Positions 10,251-25,200 of a stretch of 64,000 nucleotides of DNA are shown here, piece by piece. The stretch comes from Bombus terrestris (taxonomy: Eukaryota; Arthropoda; Insecta; Hymenoptera; Apidae): contig NC_063275.1 of assembly GCF_910591885.1 (NCBI RefSeq), positions 15,550,501 through 15,614,500 on the forward strand. The letters are read 5' to 3'. The translations under genes and the position numbers were made by a program. A model generated the notes under the pieces. The model ran no database searches, was not told where the DNA came from, and saw nothing but the letters and a program-made list of their open reading frames with translations. Every line of letters begins with the position of its first letter. Position 1 is the first letter of the stretch.

Positions 10251-13200
10251 TCAGTAGTTGTACGGTCCGTACTGCGATCCATGATAGTAAGGTCCTGGAT
10301 ATGCTGCCGGTGCTGGGTAGCCTGCATAAGCGTACTGTTGCTTCTGAGGATATACTAAAACCATGAAAAAAATAAAATATTAGTTTCGTTTCTCGTGCAG
10401 GAGGTGGTTCTTAGCTGCGGATAATCATTCTTCCGTCAAGGATATATCGTCATTGAAAGTCGCAAATCTAGAATTTAAAGAGATAAATATACAAGGTGTC
10501 TCATTCAGTTTTTAGCTATCGATAGATGAAAGTGGTAAGATCGCTTCAAGATCCTTCAATTTTAATTGATCCTTCTAATGCATATGAAGTTATAGACGCG
10601 AATAAAACGTAGTCTTTACTGATTGCATGCAAAAGACACTGTTATCAAAAGCTTTGAATCGCTTAACAGAGAAAGATAGCAACATGCTAAGAACCACGCT
10701 TCAATGTTTCAATCGGTATTATATTGGCAGTTTTCGTTTATTATGAGAGGGTAAAACGGGGCTGGACGATGCCATTTCCGATCGATTTAAGAACTCGATT
10801 ACTTAACAGACGAATTTGCACTTTAAATTCGCTCGATAATTACAATCCCGTTCTGCTAATAACTTCTTCTGATACGAATATTATTATCGATTATTCGACT
10901 TGACAAGAAGATGAGCTAAAATAGATACGGCTCCTATTTCGTGGATGTTCGAGATGATCGATCGAGAAATGACGTTGATTCTGTTTCGTGAGACGAAGTA
11001 TACTTTTGATTATTCGTTTTCGCGATAGTGGACGTGAATTAAATTACATTCCAAGGTGACTGTGCACGTCGATGAATACGCAAACGCGGAAATCTTCGCA
11101 CAGCAGCAGACGTCAGAGGATCAAGCGTAAAATTAGGCAAGTGTGTCGCTTTCCAAGGGGCTACTTAAAACACACTTGTGGATAGCTCGTAGCTTTACGT
11201 AGCTTTTCTTCCGGTGTTTAGGATTTTTATCAAGAAAATTACAAGGTTAACACAAATATCCTGGTCGTAACCGAACTAGGATCAACAACCGGTTCAACGA
11301 AATGTCTGTTTAATATGCAGTTTATGAATAGCTTTTAAGCGATGACTCTCAGTGATATTGCTTTTTATAGTGAAAAGAAAACTTGAAACGGTTCGAAGAA
11401 TGAAACACAAAGTATCGCTTAAATCGGTGATCGATGGAGATCATTTCATCTAGAAAGTTTTCTTCAGGATCAGAGCATGACAAAATTGCTTTAATCCGCG
11501 GTGGAAACAGACCGTGAGCCGAACGAGTAAGAGTTTCACAAAGACGAATATCGAGTATTTTTGTTCTTTCAATGCATGAATACTTAATGATTGATGGTAT
11601 CTACGGATGGATAAACGGAGTTATATTTTAATCAACAACTTTACCTTATGTCGATCAGTATTTTATGTACAACATATCATTTTCGTACAGGGGTCAATTT
11701 ATCTGATTAAAATGTTAAATAAGCGGGCAACGATTTGTCTCATTCTCTGTCAGTACTTTGATTTTCTGAGTATGATTAGTTAGGGATCCATTTGTTAAAT
11801 CTATAATCACTTGACATTTATACATTATGTTTGTACTTGCAATCATTTGCACGTTCTTATTTCTCCGTGATACGTTCCAAGGTGGGATTTATGGTCATTT
11901 TATTGTAATCATCTTAGAGTTGAAAATATATTGTTGTATTTGTTGATATAGAAGCAATTGATAATTAAACATTTAGATATATTTGAAAGTTTGATGCAGT
12001 CTTGTTTTTCTAACAAGATTTTCACGTTTCATTCCAATTAACTTTGTTCCACTCTCTGATGATTTTGATACCACGTAGTATGTTATTTATAGTTTTATCG
12101 ACAAAATTGAAGAAGTGTCGGTCATACCAACCGTAAATGTCTCTGCTAATTTATATGCCAAACTAAATATAAGTATTCCGTCTACGATATATCGATTCTT
12201 TGCTATTCAAGTACATGTTAAGAAATAACTCTTCTTCGTATAACACATCAAATTTTAGTATCTGTTCGTACACGTAATAGATAATTAATTTAACGCGGCA
12301 GTCTCTTGTTTTGTTCTGTTGCGTTCGAGCGCTATAATTCCCTTACATCATGGTCTGGCGATTTCTACTTTACGTAAAATCTTGATTTATTGCTTCTACA
12401 TCAACTATTTTTTCCGTTAAACTTCTAGTATCATCTGAATCGATTCGAGTTAGTAGAACGACTGTCGTTACTTTCAAACCAAGCAACGTCATTTTCGGGG
12501 TCAACCCAGTAATCATGAATCAAAGTTAGTGGTACACGATGCACGCGCAGACTCCTTTCTTATAACTATAAATATTTCAAGACATCTGTCACCACATTCG
12601 ATTACAACAAAAAAAGAAAAAAGAAAGAAAGAACGTGATACGAAAAGAAAACTGCAAGTCAACGTGATTGCCATAGTCACGTCACATATTCCCACTCCCA
12701 CTTTGTAGTCCATTTACATTTTTTCCAATCTAAAACTCGCATCATGTTCAAGCTAAAAAGCTATTCCATTAATTAATTCCTCGGCTTCCTCTAGTAAACG
12801 TTTCAAAGAAAAAATAATTTTCCAACCGAATCACCACATGTGCGAAGTAGCCGGGAAGCACGCGAGGGTTCCTCGACCTTAACAGGAGTCCGCGCGAGCT
12901 CGTCGTATTCGTGGCAAAAGCAAAAGGTGTTAAATATGTACCAGGCATGAGGTACTGCATGTTCATCGCCTCCTCGCGCATTCTCTCGCCCCTCAAGCAA
13001 ATCGCCGCGGCGCTAAACAAGATCGCGCTGACCAACGACCAACCGACGCCGACCCAAGCGACCACGTACGACCAGTCGTACGAGATTAGTGAGTTGTCCT
13101 TCAGGACCTAGAACCGCATTCCAGAAAAAAAAGATGGGGGAAGTTAGTACGGTCGTTTCAGTGTTTTCGTGTCACCTGGCATGATGTATTGAACGTTCTG

Positions 13201-16200
13201 TGCCTGCTCGCGGGCATGCTCCCGCCGGAGGCAGGATGCCGCTATGAGGAATAGCGTCATCGTGCCTAAACACGTAGCCACCCCCAGCCAGGCAAGGTAA
13301 AACGACCAGCCGTACCACTGCACTGCGTTGTCCCTTAAAACCTGCGGGCAAATTGTTTTGTAAACAGTCGTGTTCCTTCTTCGAAAACCCTTCTCCTTTT
13401 TCTGGTGCCACTCTTTCTGATCCTTGGTGCCTTCCGGCCGTTTGGGTCGATGCTTCGAATAGTAAAGTATGGCTGTAAGGAATTTTTTATTTGGAACCAG
13501 CAAGGTGAACCAATATCTAACTGTTCCTCAATCTTTTTATCGAATCCTTCTATCGATCTTTTTATCAGCTAGTTGGTTTGGATTTGCGTTTGCAATTTGG
13601 TAAAGCTGAATATGAATTGGTTCAGCTTACTTGTATGATATAATTGCTGGAAATAGAATAATATGTAAATCGTAGAGATTGTTTTTAACCGCGAAATTGC
13701 ATCAGGATTGTTTAAATCTCGTCGAAGCGAAGATAGAAATATTTTCGTTTGGTAAATATTGAAAGCAACAAGGTACTTTCTATATTACACAAGTCCATTG
13801 CGGTAGCGAGTGTTTATCGTATCTTGATGCACACATTAATGGACACGAGACCGACTACGGAAATCCACGAGCAATTACGTAATTAATTTTCATAGACGAT
13901 AGTTTGAAAAATGATAGTTGATGCCGAGTGAAAATGTCAATAAATGTTAACAAACTTTGAACATGTGTACACGCGCGGTAGCTGTCGTGTTAACCGGTGT
14001 TGGACTATACGAAAGTATATATTCATGGATAGGAAAAACGTTACTTACGTTACTCCATTGTTGATAGTACTCTTCTCCGACGATTTTCTCTTTCTCATAA
14101 TATTCCACTCCGTGCCACAGCCCCATGGCGCTAGCACTTAATAGGCCTGTGTCGTCAAACAGATACCATTTAATACACATAATACTATTCTTTAAATATA
14201 ATGCTGGCGATCGTCTTTCTTAAGACTTTTGATTTAGTTTAATGATAATTTAACGATTGTAAAATATTTTGACATTTTAATAATTGAAAAATATCTACAC
14301 GTAGGTCTGCCATTAATCATAGAGTGAACGGTTAGAATATGCATTGAATTTACGAAGCCACTAACATGCTAGCAACATCAAGATTGCGGTGGCTGTGATA
14401 TTTCCTGGTGACCTCTTCCAGCAGCCTACCACTCCCGTCCAGAATGCCGTAAAGATTGCGACGAATCCCACTATAAACAGAGCTATCACAGATCTGCCCA
14501 TGTCTGAAAACCAATAAAGTACAGCGATGAAAATGTAAATTTAAGGTAACATCATTGAAGCCGTATCGATATTTTATTTAATTCGTTCTACGTACGAAGT
14601 CGAGTCATTGCATCGTCCGAGAAGCCCCTTGTTAGGTTTTCTTCGTCAGGGATGAAGTAATTGATGTTCATACAGTGTGTCTCCACAGGACTTAAGTAGG
14701 TTTGAACTGCAACAATTAGCCACGACAGAGAAACCATGTTAATCCGACGTTTAATTGACACGTGCAGAATGAATTTACGAAATCCGCGGGAAATTGCGAA
14801 AAATCGATGCAGCCTGTTTAAGGAAGTTTCACGGTTGTTGCCGATAAATCGACGGCCATGGAAATCTGCCTCGGAGACGTTCTAATTACGCACGTGTCTA
14901 ATGGCTAGTTGCAAAATGAACAGGATCCGAATTCTTCTACTCCTAATATGAATACCAGTTAGCAAACTATTACCTTTCAAACTGAAATTTATTTCTAGTT
15001 GAAACGTCATGAAACAAGATTATATTATATTCACGTGCTGATAATCGGTTATATAGAAGGTAATAGCGAATAAAAGTTGCTGTTGCAAGAAACAAAGTGA
15101 TTTTTAATTACTTGGAGCAATTATGTAACTCGATAGGTGACTCGAATGCTTGTTCGAATCAATTCGAATCGATCGTAGGAATTCTTGAGCTAGAAGGTGT
15201 CGAGTTTTTTTGTTACAGCCCTGGCATATCGTGTACACGCGTATCGAAAAGCACGTGACCCAGAATGCAATGCGCTATCACCGGCTGTAAAGAATGTATG
15301 TACATGGCATGTGTATACACACATGCTCAAGTTGGTTGGCTCGAGTATACCTCTATCTTGTCTTTCATGGGCAACGGTACTCTTTGGTCATTCCAAATCT
15401 ACGAAATACTACTTTCGAAAGGCATTTCACGTAGTGAAAAGAAAGAGTCGCGCTCGTATCGTGATGCTTTCACGGTTTCCTGTCTTTTCTAGGAACGTCA
15501 AAGAAAAGTGTAATGACATTAATTGCGAATCACCGATCTTTTCGATCCTTTACATGCTCCTCCTTCTTTCTTGTATAGGAGGTGTGTAGAGATTTATGAA
15601 ATTTTCTATTCTTTCGAATTTAATTACGTTGAAAAATTATTCACAGATTTTGTAGACTTCCTTTCTCAAAAAGCTTTCCTAAAAAAAAAAAAAAAGAGAG
15701 AGAAAATTAGAAGATAGAAATAATGTGTACGAGTAATTCGAGGGCTCAATTAAGAGGCGTGAGGGATGCATCGCGCAAACGCGCATACCGTTTGAAATAT
15801 TTGAAATTCAGCCGGTGACGACCGTTTCCTCGACCTTCTTCGAATCTAGTTTCGCCTAAACGAGGCGCCATGCCAAGATCGTTGACTCTTGGTTAACTGT
15901 ATATGCATTAATATAGCAGCTCGTCATTCAGAAATATTCGGTCGTCGTAGCATCCATTCTGCCCCCCTTCTTTTGTCCGTTCTTACTACAATTTGTCACC
16001 TCGAGCAAGACAGAAAATATTTAAATAAAAGAAAAATCTTGGCCGAAACCGGACGATGACCGGCTTCTTTAAACTTTTCACGCGTGTATCGACGATGGTC
16101 GCCACGTATGCACCTGACCCCCATTTTGTAGCACGATTCCTGTCCGTGGAAATATCGATAAATGTCTTTTTACGGCATGAAACACTGTCAATTTAATTCT

Positions 16201-19200
16201 GCACTTAATTCATTATAACTACAACACGTATTTTTGACACATTGTTATTATAATTCCAATGAATGCTTCTTCCAATGAATGCTTTTTTCTTGTTCGCCGA
16301 GGTCTACGCACTTACAGTGATCACGTACGCTAAGTGAATCAAATACAAGACCGGAAATGGAACGCCGGAAACAAACGGAACGTCTGAACCGATAAGGAAC
16401 GTGCGGTCGAAGAACGGTATAAGACAGTACACGTGATGTATCGATCGTTTGAATTGTTTTCCGCTCAAACGACGAGAACAACATCCATCGTTGTTCTCAT
16501 TCCTCGAGAATTTCTCAGTACTTTCTATTCACTGGCGTTTCGTTTCTCGGCGCGTTCGCAGTTATAATAAAACTCGATATCGACTCGAACAACGAACAAA
16601 AATAGCAGTTTGTATAGTAGCTCTACCGAAAGTCCTTTGATTCTCCACGGCCGTGGCGTTCTTCCTCCGAAGGATACAGGTTCTTCATGAAACTCGAGAC
16701 TTCCGGACAAACTGGAATTACTCCGTTACACTGCGGCAAAGTTTAGAAAATGCCTGCGTTTCTCATCGTGAGAAAATGCGAACCTTTCTCGAATAATGAG
16801 CTCATAGAATATTCAGGCTTCAACCGGAGGAATGAGTGGACGTACTAGGTGTTGATAGGCGACGCGAATTAACAGTAGCTAGTTACAATGCTGTATTATA
16901 ACGCTACCTCACGTTCCTTTATTATAGCAATCTGATTTATATATTGTTCTCGATACCTTTTTTGGTTATCTCAACAACAAGGCCTAGAATGCTGTCTTTT
17001 TCTCTTTCTTTGACATTTCTGAATTAAGATGTTTAATTTCCTATCGTCATTTATAGAGCCAGCAACTTAGCAAGGTGTGCGTGTAATATGGGAGAATATA
17101 AAATTCTGGCATTCGCTTATCGGCACTCATGCGAATCAGACGGCGTTCCACCTAGTCCCATTACCGTTTTAATATTTTTGCTTTCCGTTATTTTGTTCCT
17201 TTTATCTTTATTACTCTATTAAGAAAAACATTGGAGGTTCTTCAGAAGGATAAAAATAAAGAAACGAATTAAGTAGAAAGTACGGGATATGAAATTTCGA
17301 ACGTACGTCACTCGTATAATTTAAGATCTCCGAGTTTGATTATGATAGATATGAGTGCACAACTATGAATAGCAAAGTGTAAGCCGGTGGCAAGTGCCAG
17401 GTGCGGCAGGTTAATTCAATCATAAGATGTTACGTGGCTCGCATAATCCTGTTTGTCATTGTCTCAACGCTCTTAAATCATCATGAATTTTTGTGTATGT
17501 TTCCTTTATCGAAGCTACATAGGATCTTGAGTAGCAATCGATCCATGCTGCTACTGTTAATCGCGAAGGCTGCTGTAATCGTCACGAAATTCCTCTCATT
17601 GAAAAAGTTGCAGAGAAAGACTTCGCCCTTTCGCGTTTGTTGTTTGCATATGAACAACGATAATCCTAATTGCATGCGCTGTGAAGACTGGGAAATGCGG
17701 CTCTTTGTTACGAAGCTGCTGCTCTTGGCTCCCTTTCACGGGCCTGGCTTCTTTTATTATGCAAACGAACTTTCCATTTGTCGAACTCGTGCGATTGGCC
17801 ATTGTACGAGAATTTTACGCCGAATGGAAAGAAAATTGTTCATTGTGAATTTGAAATTTTAGAAAATTTATTTTCCAAGTGTTGTTTCCTAACTAGGTGA
17901 ATGAAACGTGGTTTATAAATGTCCACCTGTATATCGTTACCCTTTTGTGTTACAATCGAAGGTGAGACATATTTACTATCGATACTTAATACCTTATTGA
18001 ATGCAGGTAGATTCGATTTTAACACGCATCATTACCATAGAAAGTTGAAAGGAAGAAAAGGTAGTGCAGTAATTCACGGATATTATGTATCGCGTGAAAT
18101 TAAGCAGATATCTTTCACGACAGATTTTGATCATTTGCATTTGCATTTGCTATTTACCAGGCGACTGTGAAACTGTTCTCCATGTGAAATTTTCATTTCA
18201 CACTGAGCTGAACAATTTCACACCAGTTCGAACTAACTAACGCTTTACTTTATTTTGTATTTGTAAATACACGTTTTCTAAACACGATATAGTAAATACG
18301 AAACTATTAACATCTTAATCACGAAAATTTTAGTAAAATCATTTGCTAATGAGACTGCAGATTGATATTTCTAAATAGTTCATTTCAACGAACGAATCAA
18401 TACGTAAAAGAATTGAGTGAAAATAACTGCTGGGTATGAAATTATGGTCGCAACAGTCCAGTTATGGATCTAATTCTAACGATCACGAAAACGCGTTGAT
18501 TTCGCTGTAGAAAGACATTCAGAAGTACGTAAAGAAGAAGTTCACACAAAGCAAACGATCTCGTTGTGAATGAAATAATCTAAAATTTTCATGGTCTAAC
18601 GATCGTTGGGTCCGAACCAGATCCTAATATCATGTTTTACCTCAGTTAGGTACTCGTAAAAAAAATTAAATTACCCATGATTACTTTGCAACATAAAAAT
18701 TCCTGTCATTCGCAAAAACTTAATGCGGTTACCCTACTTTCCATTCATTGCTATGTAAGAAGCGAAAGAACAAAGCTTCGCATATTTTTACAGAATTTGA
18801 CTAATCAACTTCTTATTGTGTATCTGACTGAGAACTATGTACAGTATATAGTATTTCCGTGAAACGCGTTCTCCACGTGATAGAAACAGACAGGATAGAA
18901 ACCAGCCGAGTCAATATTGACCAAGCGACCTCGTAGAAGCTCGAAAGGGACGTCTTTGGACCATCACGTACACATCAGCAATTTCACCAGAGCCATTTCC
19001 TTTCTCCTCGAACTGCGTGCAACCGAATCGGCAGATTATAAACTCTTAACCTATTACGTGGGATCGAATAACCTGCGACATTACGGTATCGTAACATAGA
19101 AAGTCTCCGAAAGGCCGACATCTTTTATAGGGACCAGAACTCGCGAGAGTGAAAAGTCACTTTCGAGCTTTAGTCGCGTTAGATTTTCCCAAAATTCGCG

Positions 19201-22200
19201 AATATTTCCATAGTCGCGGAATTTGTTGTTACAATTACAATGTATTCAAGAGACACGAGACCTTGCTAAACAATAACCAATTTCTGAAAGCGAAATTCCA
19301 ATGAAAGACAAATTGTACCGCGACTTTCATCAACGTGAAACGGTTGTAGGTGCAGTGGCAATGAAATACGCGTATAGTATGTTTCACAAATATTTCACAT
19401 TAGTTTTGATGATTCTTTAATAAATTGATCTTGAGTCGCGATAGATGCAGACGTTGCAATAGATACGAGGCTTTCACTTGAAACTATGTACGTGCCAAGT
19501 TACAAGCGGCCAAACTATCGCTTAGATAACGCGTTTGCACACAATTTGATAGCGATATATTCGGGAAAGTGCGATTACAATTATGCTTACCAGTCGGTGG
19601 CCTTTCTTTGGGATAGCATATCCTGAAGAGACCCTGCGTCCTCGTGTAGTAATAGTACTTTGTATTCATTTTCACCACCAAGTGGCTCTGCTCGGCATGC
19701 TTGGCTGCATATTGCTGCAACAAAACAATTTGTCCGAATGATTCACGCTATCCAACGATTCCTTCCCTTTGTATTCACACACGCGTCATTCTATTAGTTA
19801 ATCACACCGAACAAACGAATCGTAAATGAGCGTAATCGACGAAAATGATCGGGCAGCCGGTGAAAACGATAGCGAGGGAACAAGGAAACATTGTTGCAAC
19901 GGAAAGTGAACGGTCGTTGGTTTCCGAATGCAGATTAGACGTGGCTGTAGTCGCTTTATGGAAATGTTATGATCGCTAGAAAGTAAGAAAGCAAGAATCG
20001 CGATTCTCCGTGAATTCGAAGAGGCCAAACGTTTTTCGATACAATTGGAAAAAGTCCGGTCGAATAAATTATCAGAAATTATTCATGAAACGTCCTCAGT
20101 CGATTCTCGTGAAACCACCGTTTCGCAACTTGGAAGGAATTTATCGCTGGCAAACGACCTATTCATCGACTGGTGGCTAAGTAAACCGATGATCGGAAGT
20201 GGGACATTATCTAATTAGAAAATTACCTAGAATTACTAAAAACGTAGTCGATTCAAAAAGCGAGACCTTTCATTTTAAGAAATTTTAGTTACGATCGCGT
20301 TGGTACGCGTTTCAGAAACGGAAACTTAAGCTTTAGAAAATTGTCTGATCCAGGTACTCATAGCCCGAGAGTCACGCAGACTATCGCGTGGAATGAATTT
20401 TCGTCGGAAGTTACGTGTACCAGGTGAGGCTGAACCGGGTCCCGTGGAGGAAATTGCGGAAGGAAAGGAAATCATAGGCGTGTTACAAATTTTCAGTTCC
20501 AACGACAGGCACAGGTATCTATTCGTTCACTTCCTGAAGAAACGAAGCCGTGCGTTATCCTAGAAGGAGGCTTAGAGAGCGCGTTTACTCAACCATGTCG
20601 GCTCGAGTTCCGGACTTTCTTGCGATCGAGGATGCGCGCCATGCATACCGCCCTCGAAATTAAATGTAATTTTAGATCTTATGACAGCTCGGCGCAGAAC
20701 CGTTCTTCTGCATCGTCGACCAAGTATGAGAATCCTTTTACAGCTATTCCTCAACATGGAAACGAGTTTCTAGTTTTCCTTTCTTACCACCGTTTCCATT
20801 TGCCTTCGTATATTCGCGTACATATTGTTCAAATTGTGTGAGAAAAAGAACGGTACTTTTATTCCTGGTTGCTTAATGGTTCAGTGGTTGTAATTAGGTA
20901 GAGTACAAGTAAATTTAGCTTCCAGTTTCTTTTAAATCTAATTAAGAGAACGTGTTTGGGGAAGAGTCGAGGAGAGAGTGAAATACGTGACGGTGAGTTT
21001 AGGAAAATGAGCATCGCAGGCAAATTGTATATTTCTTCTACGATATTAAGTATATTTTTTGTGCCAAAGTTATCATTATACAATGAACTTTGATTATTCG
21101 TTTTATCCATCGATCCTTAAGCAACGTGCTAATTATTAGCGATTGTTATTTGGAAGATTACTGGATGTAGCGGAACCAGGACAACGACGCTATTTAAATC
21201 TACCGTGAATAACTAGTACCCACATCGCTACGAGTGTGCTACATTTTTTAAAGACCTGTTTAAAGATCCACCAGTACGAGCGCCCCGGTAATTTCTACAC
21301 TTGTATGTGCAAAAAAATAACGATAATATCGCGTTCACGTAACATACAATTAAAGAATCATATAATATATATTATCATTGTAGAATCAAACACTATGACC
21401 GAATCCTTCGAAACTTTGACACACGAGAAATTACAATCGAACATTGCTACGTCCTCAACCATAAAAAGGATTTAAATCACTCTTGTTTTACACGAATTCC
21501 TTGCAAAGAGATCGATAGGGGCCACGTCACGGTAATTTCCAGGACATCTCTATCGGGCTCATTTTAGAAAGTACGCTGGCAATTTTCTGATACAGCATCA
21601 CGTAGAAAGTGTAATAAGGCATGCGGAGTCGCGCGGGAAATCTTTCGAGCGGTGTGAATCGCACGAAACCAGAAAACACTTGTTTTCATAAAGCGTTTAA
21701 GATCCGTGTACTTATTCCGCGATATAATGATGGCTCGCTACGCGTGATTCTCATGCGTGTCTCGAGTAAATTTCCTGGCAAACTACCATCAACGTGTTTT
21801 CACCATTTCACGGACATCAAGACCTTTTTTCCTCAAGGTTTCATCAGGTATACTAATATACCTATTAAGAAAATCGTAGAACGTTGATTATCCAAATAAT
21901 ATACATATATCTTCTCAAACTTTTGATGGGTCGATCGTTAATTTCTTAATTTCACCATCGCTTTTATTTCTCTGTCATTTAATTTGTATCGAAACCCATC
22001 GAAATGCAACCTTAAGCTAAGAATATCACATATTACAAGTAGATTCGTTCATTTTGTTAGCCTATAATTATCATGTGAAGGAATATTGGTGTGGTTTAAC
22101 TCTATCAGACTATTCTTCGGACATGTGCAAACGCAGGAAGGAACAACATTCCTGCTTTTTCCCCCTATTGGCTTATTTCAAAGCGTATGTACTTCCTCGT

Positions 22201-25200
22201 GAGCGTAATTCAGAAACGGGTTTCCTCTGAAAATGACGCTTCCCGCTCGTGTTCCGACGTGCTTACGCGAGATCATGACTATCGAGATTATCGACTACTG
22301 TAATCGTTTCCACAGAAGCTGCGAGGGAGCCTGTGTTTCTAGAGGAAACTTGAGAAATTTCGCATCCCACGTTCATGCTTGAACATAAGGCGCGGTAATC
22401 GGATTCCGAATACTCGCAAGTTGCAAAATCTTCTTAACCTTGAGGAACATCCACGCCTCATGCAACATTTTTCTATAAGAGTGCACGATCGGCGCGATAA
22501 GCATTGTTGACGATATATTGCTTTAATTTCGCAACTTTTTCATTCTTCTTACATTCAGTTGTCTTCGTGAACCGATTCTCATAAATCTGATTATGAATGA
22601 TCGATTGGAAATGCATGATATATTGTAATGATATGGAAATAGTGCTTGTAAAAATAGCAAAATCGCACAGCCTGTTTCCCGACGATGAATCACGCGACTT
22701 CCTTTCTTTTTCTGCCCACTTTTATGCTCGCTACTAAATAGATTGCATTAGATCCTCACGTAAACTTGGTACTACTGCATTTACTTTCTCGTGTCTATCG
22801 CATACTGCAGATACAAGATTATCAAACTCGGTTTACTGTTTTACAAATCATCCTATTACTACGATATTAGAGAAACACTGGAAGAAAAAGAAAGTCAATC
22901 ATGGATAGGGTCGATAGTTTTTGAAGATAAACGGTTCTTCATAGACGCTACAATAGATTTTAGTGTAATATAGCATCCGCTTTCTCAAGAATCCAAGAAT
23001 CGTCAGCGTCGAAAACGACTTTGAACGCCAGGCAACGATTCGAGTTTCCGCGATAATTAGTCAACAGGTGAACACGCACGAGTTCCAACCGATAGTCGGT
23101 GGTAAGAGAGGAAGGACGAAGGTATCGCAAGCGCCTGCAAGGTACACGTGAATCAACGGCACGTATAACGGACTCACGGTCCTTAATCGTTTGTCACGTG
23201 CGTGAAAAAGAAAAGAAAGAGTCGTAGAGGCCCATCGAGGCTTGTCCAGGTCGTTCCAATCTGCTTTCACATCGTTGTTTCGCCACCGCCACGCCGCGCT
23301 GTTCGCCTCAAGCGCGGGAACATCGTCGAGCCTCGGCGATTTCTTTGACATAGAAAGGAAAACGCAGACCCGACGCGCGCCGCTCAATGGGGATCGTTAG
23401 ACATTAGAGTTAGACGAGAATCTTCGGCTCGCCACGAGCCAATTGTCGCCATGGCAAACCGTCCAAGACTCGGTTTGAACGCGATTCAACTATCCCGCGG
23501 CAATTAAACTGTCTTTTTTGCGGAGAAACTTAATATCGCGATGAAAGTGCGTTAATTAGTCGAGATTTTACTTTTCTTTCATTTTGGGAGGTTTAACGAG
23601 TCGAGGATGCCTCGCGACAATAGAGATCGTTCAAGTGGAGAGAGGATCCGCAAGCATGATTGATCATGGGGATTTGACGTTGCGTTGTCTCGGGTAATTA
23701 GCTTTTGTGCGTAGGAAACGAAGCAAAGACCGGGGTCTAGGGTACTGCGTGAATCTCTTGGCCAATCTTCTACGTTGCGTCAACTCTCTGTATTCACTCG
23801 TATCGAAAGTATACTTCTTTATAAAAATTCCCTGGTGAAAACCTGACGGAACAAATAGGTGAAAACCTAGGAATACAAGATTTCATAAATAAACGAAAAA
23901 TTGAGATATCGTTGAGTAATAAAAATTGAACAACGCTTATTCGGTTCGATGCAGCGGTTTTCAATTGTATAACACGTCGACAAACGGAAATGCAACGTGT
24001 TAAGTTCAACCGTAGAGTCGTGAGCTAACTTATGCACCGGTATCACAGTTAAAGGGACAAGTATGCGCCATATTCACCAACGTTACAGCAACCTTGCGAA
24101 TGATAAAGTGCGAAGTATGCCCGTGTGGGCGACAACGCGTAACCTCTGTACGCGTGGGATGATAATAGTTGGCGGGGATTTTCTGAAAAAAACTACCCTA
24201 GATACGATCTTGACATAAATCGGAAAACGTCCTGTTTCTAGCGACAGGAGAAAATGTACCAGGTTCCCTTTGTTCCGTCTAGATTGATAAAAAACGCGAA
24301 TGATATATGGTAATTGTACGATTATATCGAGTGCATTATTAGCTTGTTACATGGTTCATTTATGCGATGTCTTGTTAACCAACCCTATTACCATGCAGGA
24401 ACTTTCACGGCGGTACGGTCGACATTTTATTTTTTGTCTCAAAGACGCCTTTCCAGAATCAACAAAGTTGCTAGAAAAAATATTCTAGATTTTATCACCT
24501 TTTAACCGGAAGAGGAAATATTACAATAAAAAAGCGTTTGTTTCTACACGTTATGGAAAAACGTTCTCCTCGTCAAAGTATAAATTATTCGTTGTTATTG
24601 CAAGCAAATCTATCTCAGTAAAAAATCACGTTTGCTTCTCCTTTTTCAGCAACCAGTAGCGCAAGATATACATGTCCAAAGCAAAAAGGGGATATTGCGA
24701 GTTCAATGTCCTTGCGGGTTCGACGCATTAATTAAATGCCCCTTATCGCGGCCTGGATTAGAAAAAAAGAACATCGCGGCTCTGCTCACTGTGAAAACTC
24801 GTTCTTCAATAACATTTCGATTTTGCAAATGGAGCAACTTTCATTTCGATTTTTCAACACTGTTACGCGGTGAACCAGCCATCGAGTTTCCACCGATATA
24901 CGAATAAATTCTCTTCGCTTTGATATCATTAATTTTCTAATGTCGAACGACATCTTCGTCTCTTTATTCGAGCTACGTTACATTTTATCCACTTATAGAC
25001 ATCCCAAGAATTTGATACGTTTCGATCCAGATTATCGAAACTTTATAGTCGTAAAAACTAAATTTACTAAAGACTAAAATTAAGTGCCTTCGAAGAAACG
25101 AATAGGAAACGTGATTTTACAGGGAACGCTAGCTTGCGATGGATTTTTCGTTTATATTTCTCGGTTACTTCAAGTTTGCGTAATTCGTTTCCCTCGTGCT

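Noticed and set aside
9868..10366. Two overlapping plus-strand frames of 114-129 codons
   Set aside because: They are antisense to the last exon and 3' UTR of the claudin-like gene and include a poly-Phe run caused by a T tract.
10489..10506. Single TACAAGGTGTCTCATT sequence resembling a DNA transposon end
   Set aside because: No matching inverted end or target duplication was found nearby.
12769..13065. Extension of exon 6B past MQYLMP into GTYLTPF...
   Set aside because: This is intron read-through after a clear donor; the phase-correct last exon at 10251-10354 gives a better ending.
17401..17862. 153-codon plus-strand frame inside a claudin-like gene intron
   Set aside because: Mixed hydrophobic/basic sequence without motifs, overlapped by several antisense frames; a chance ORF is more likely.
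23061..23387. 108-codon minus-strand frame in a GC-rich patch of the large intron
   Set aside because: No splice continuity with the claudin-like gene and no family resemblance; GC richness explains the open frame.
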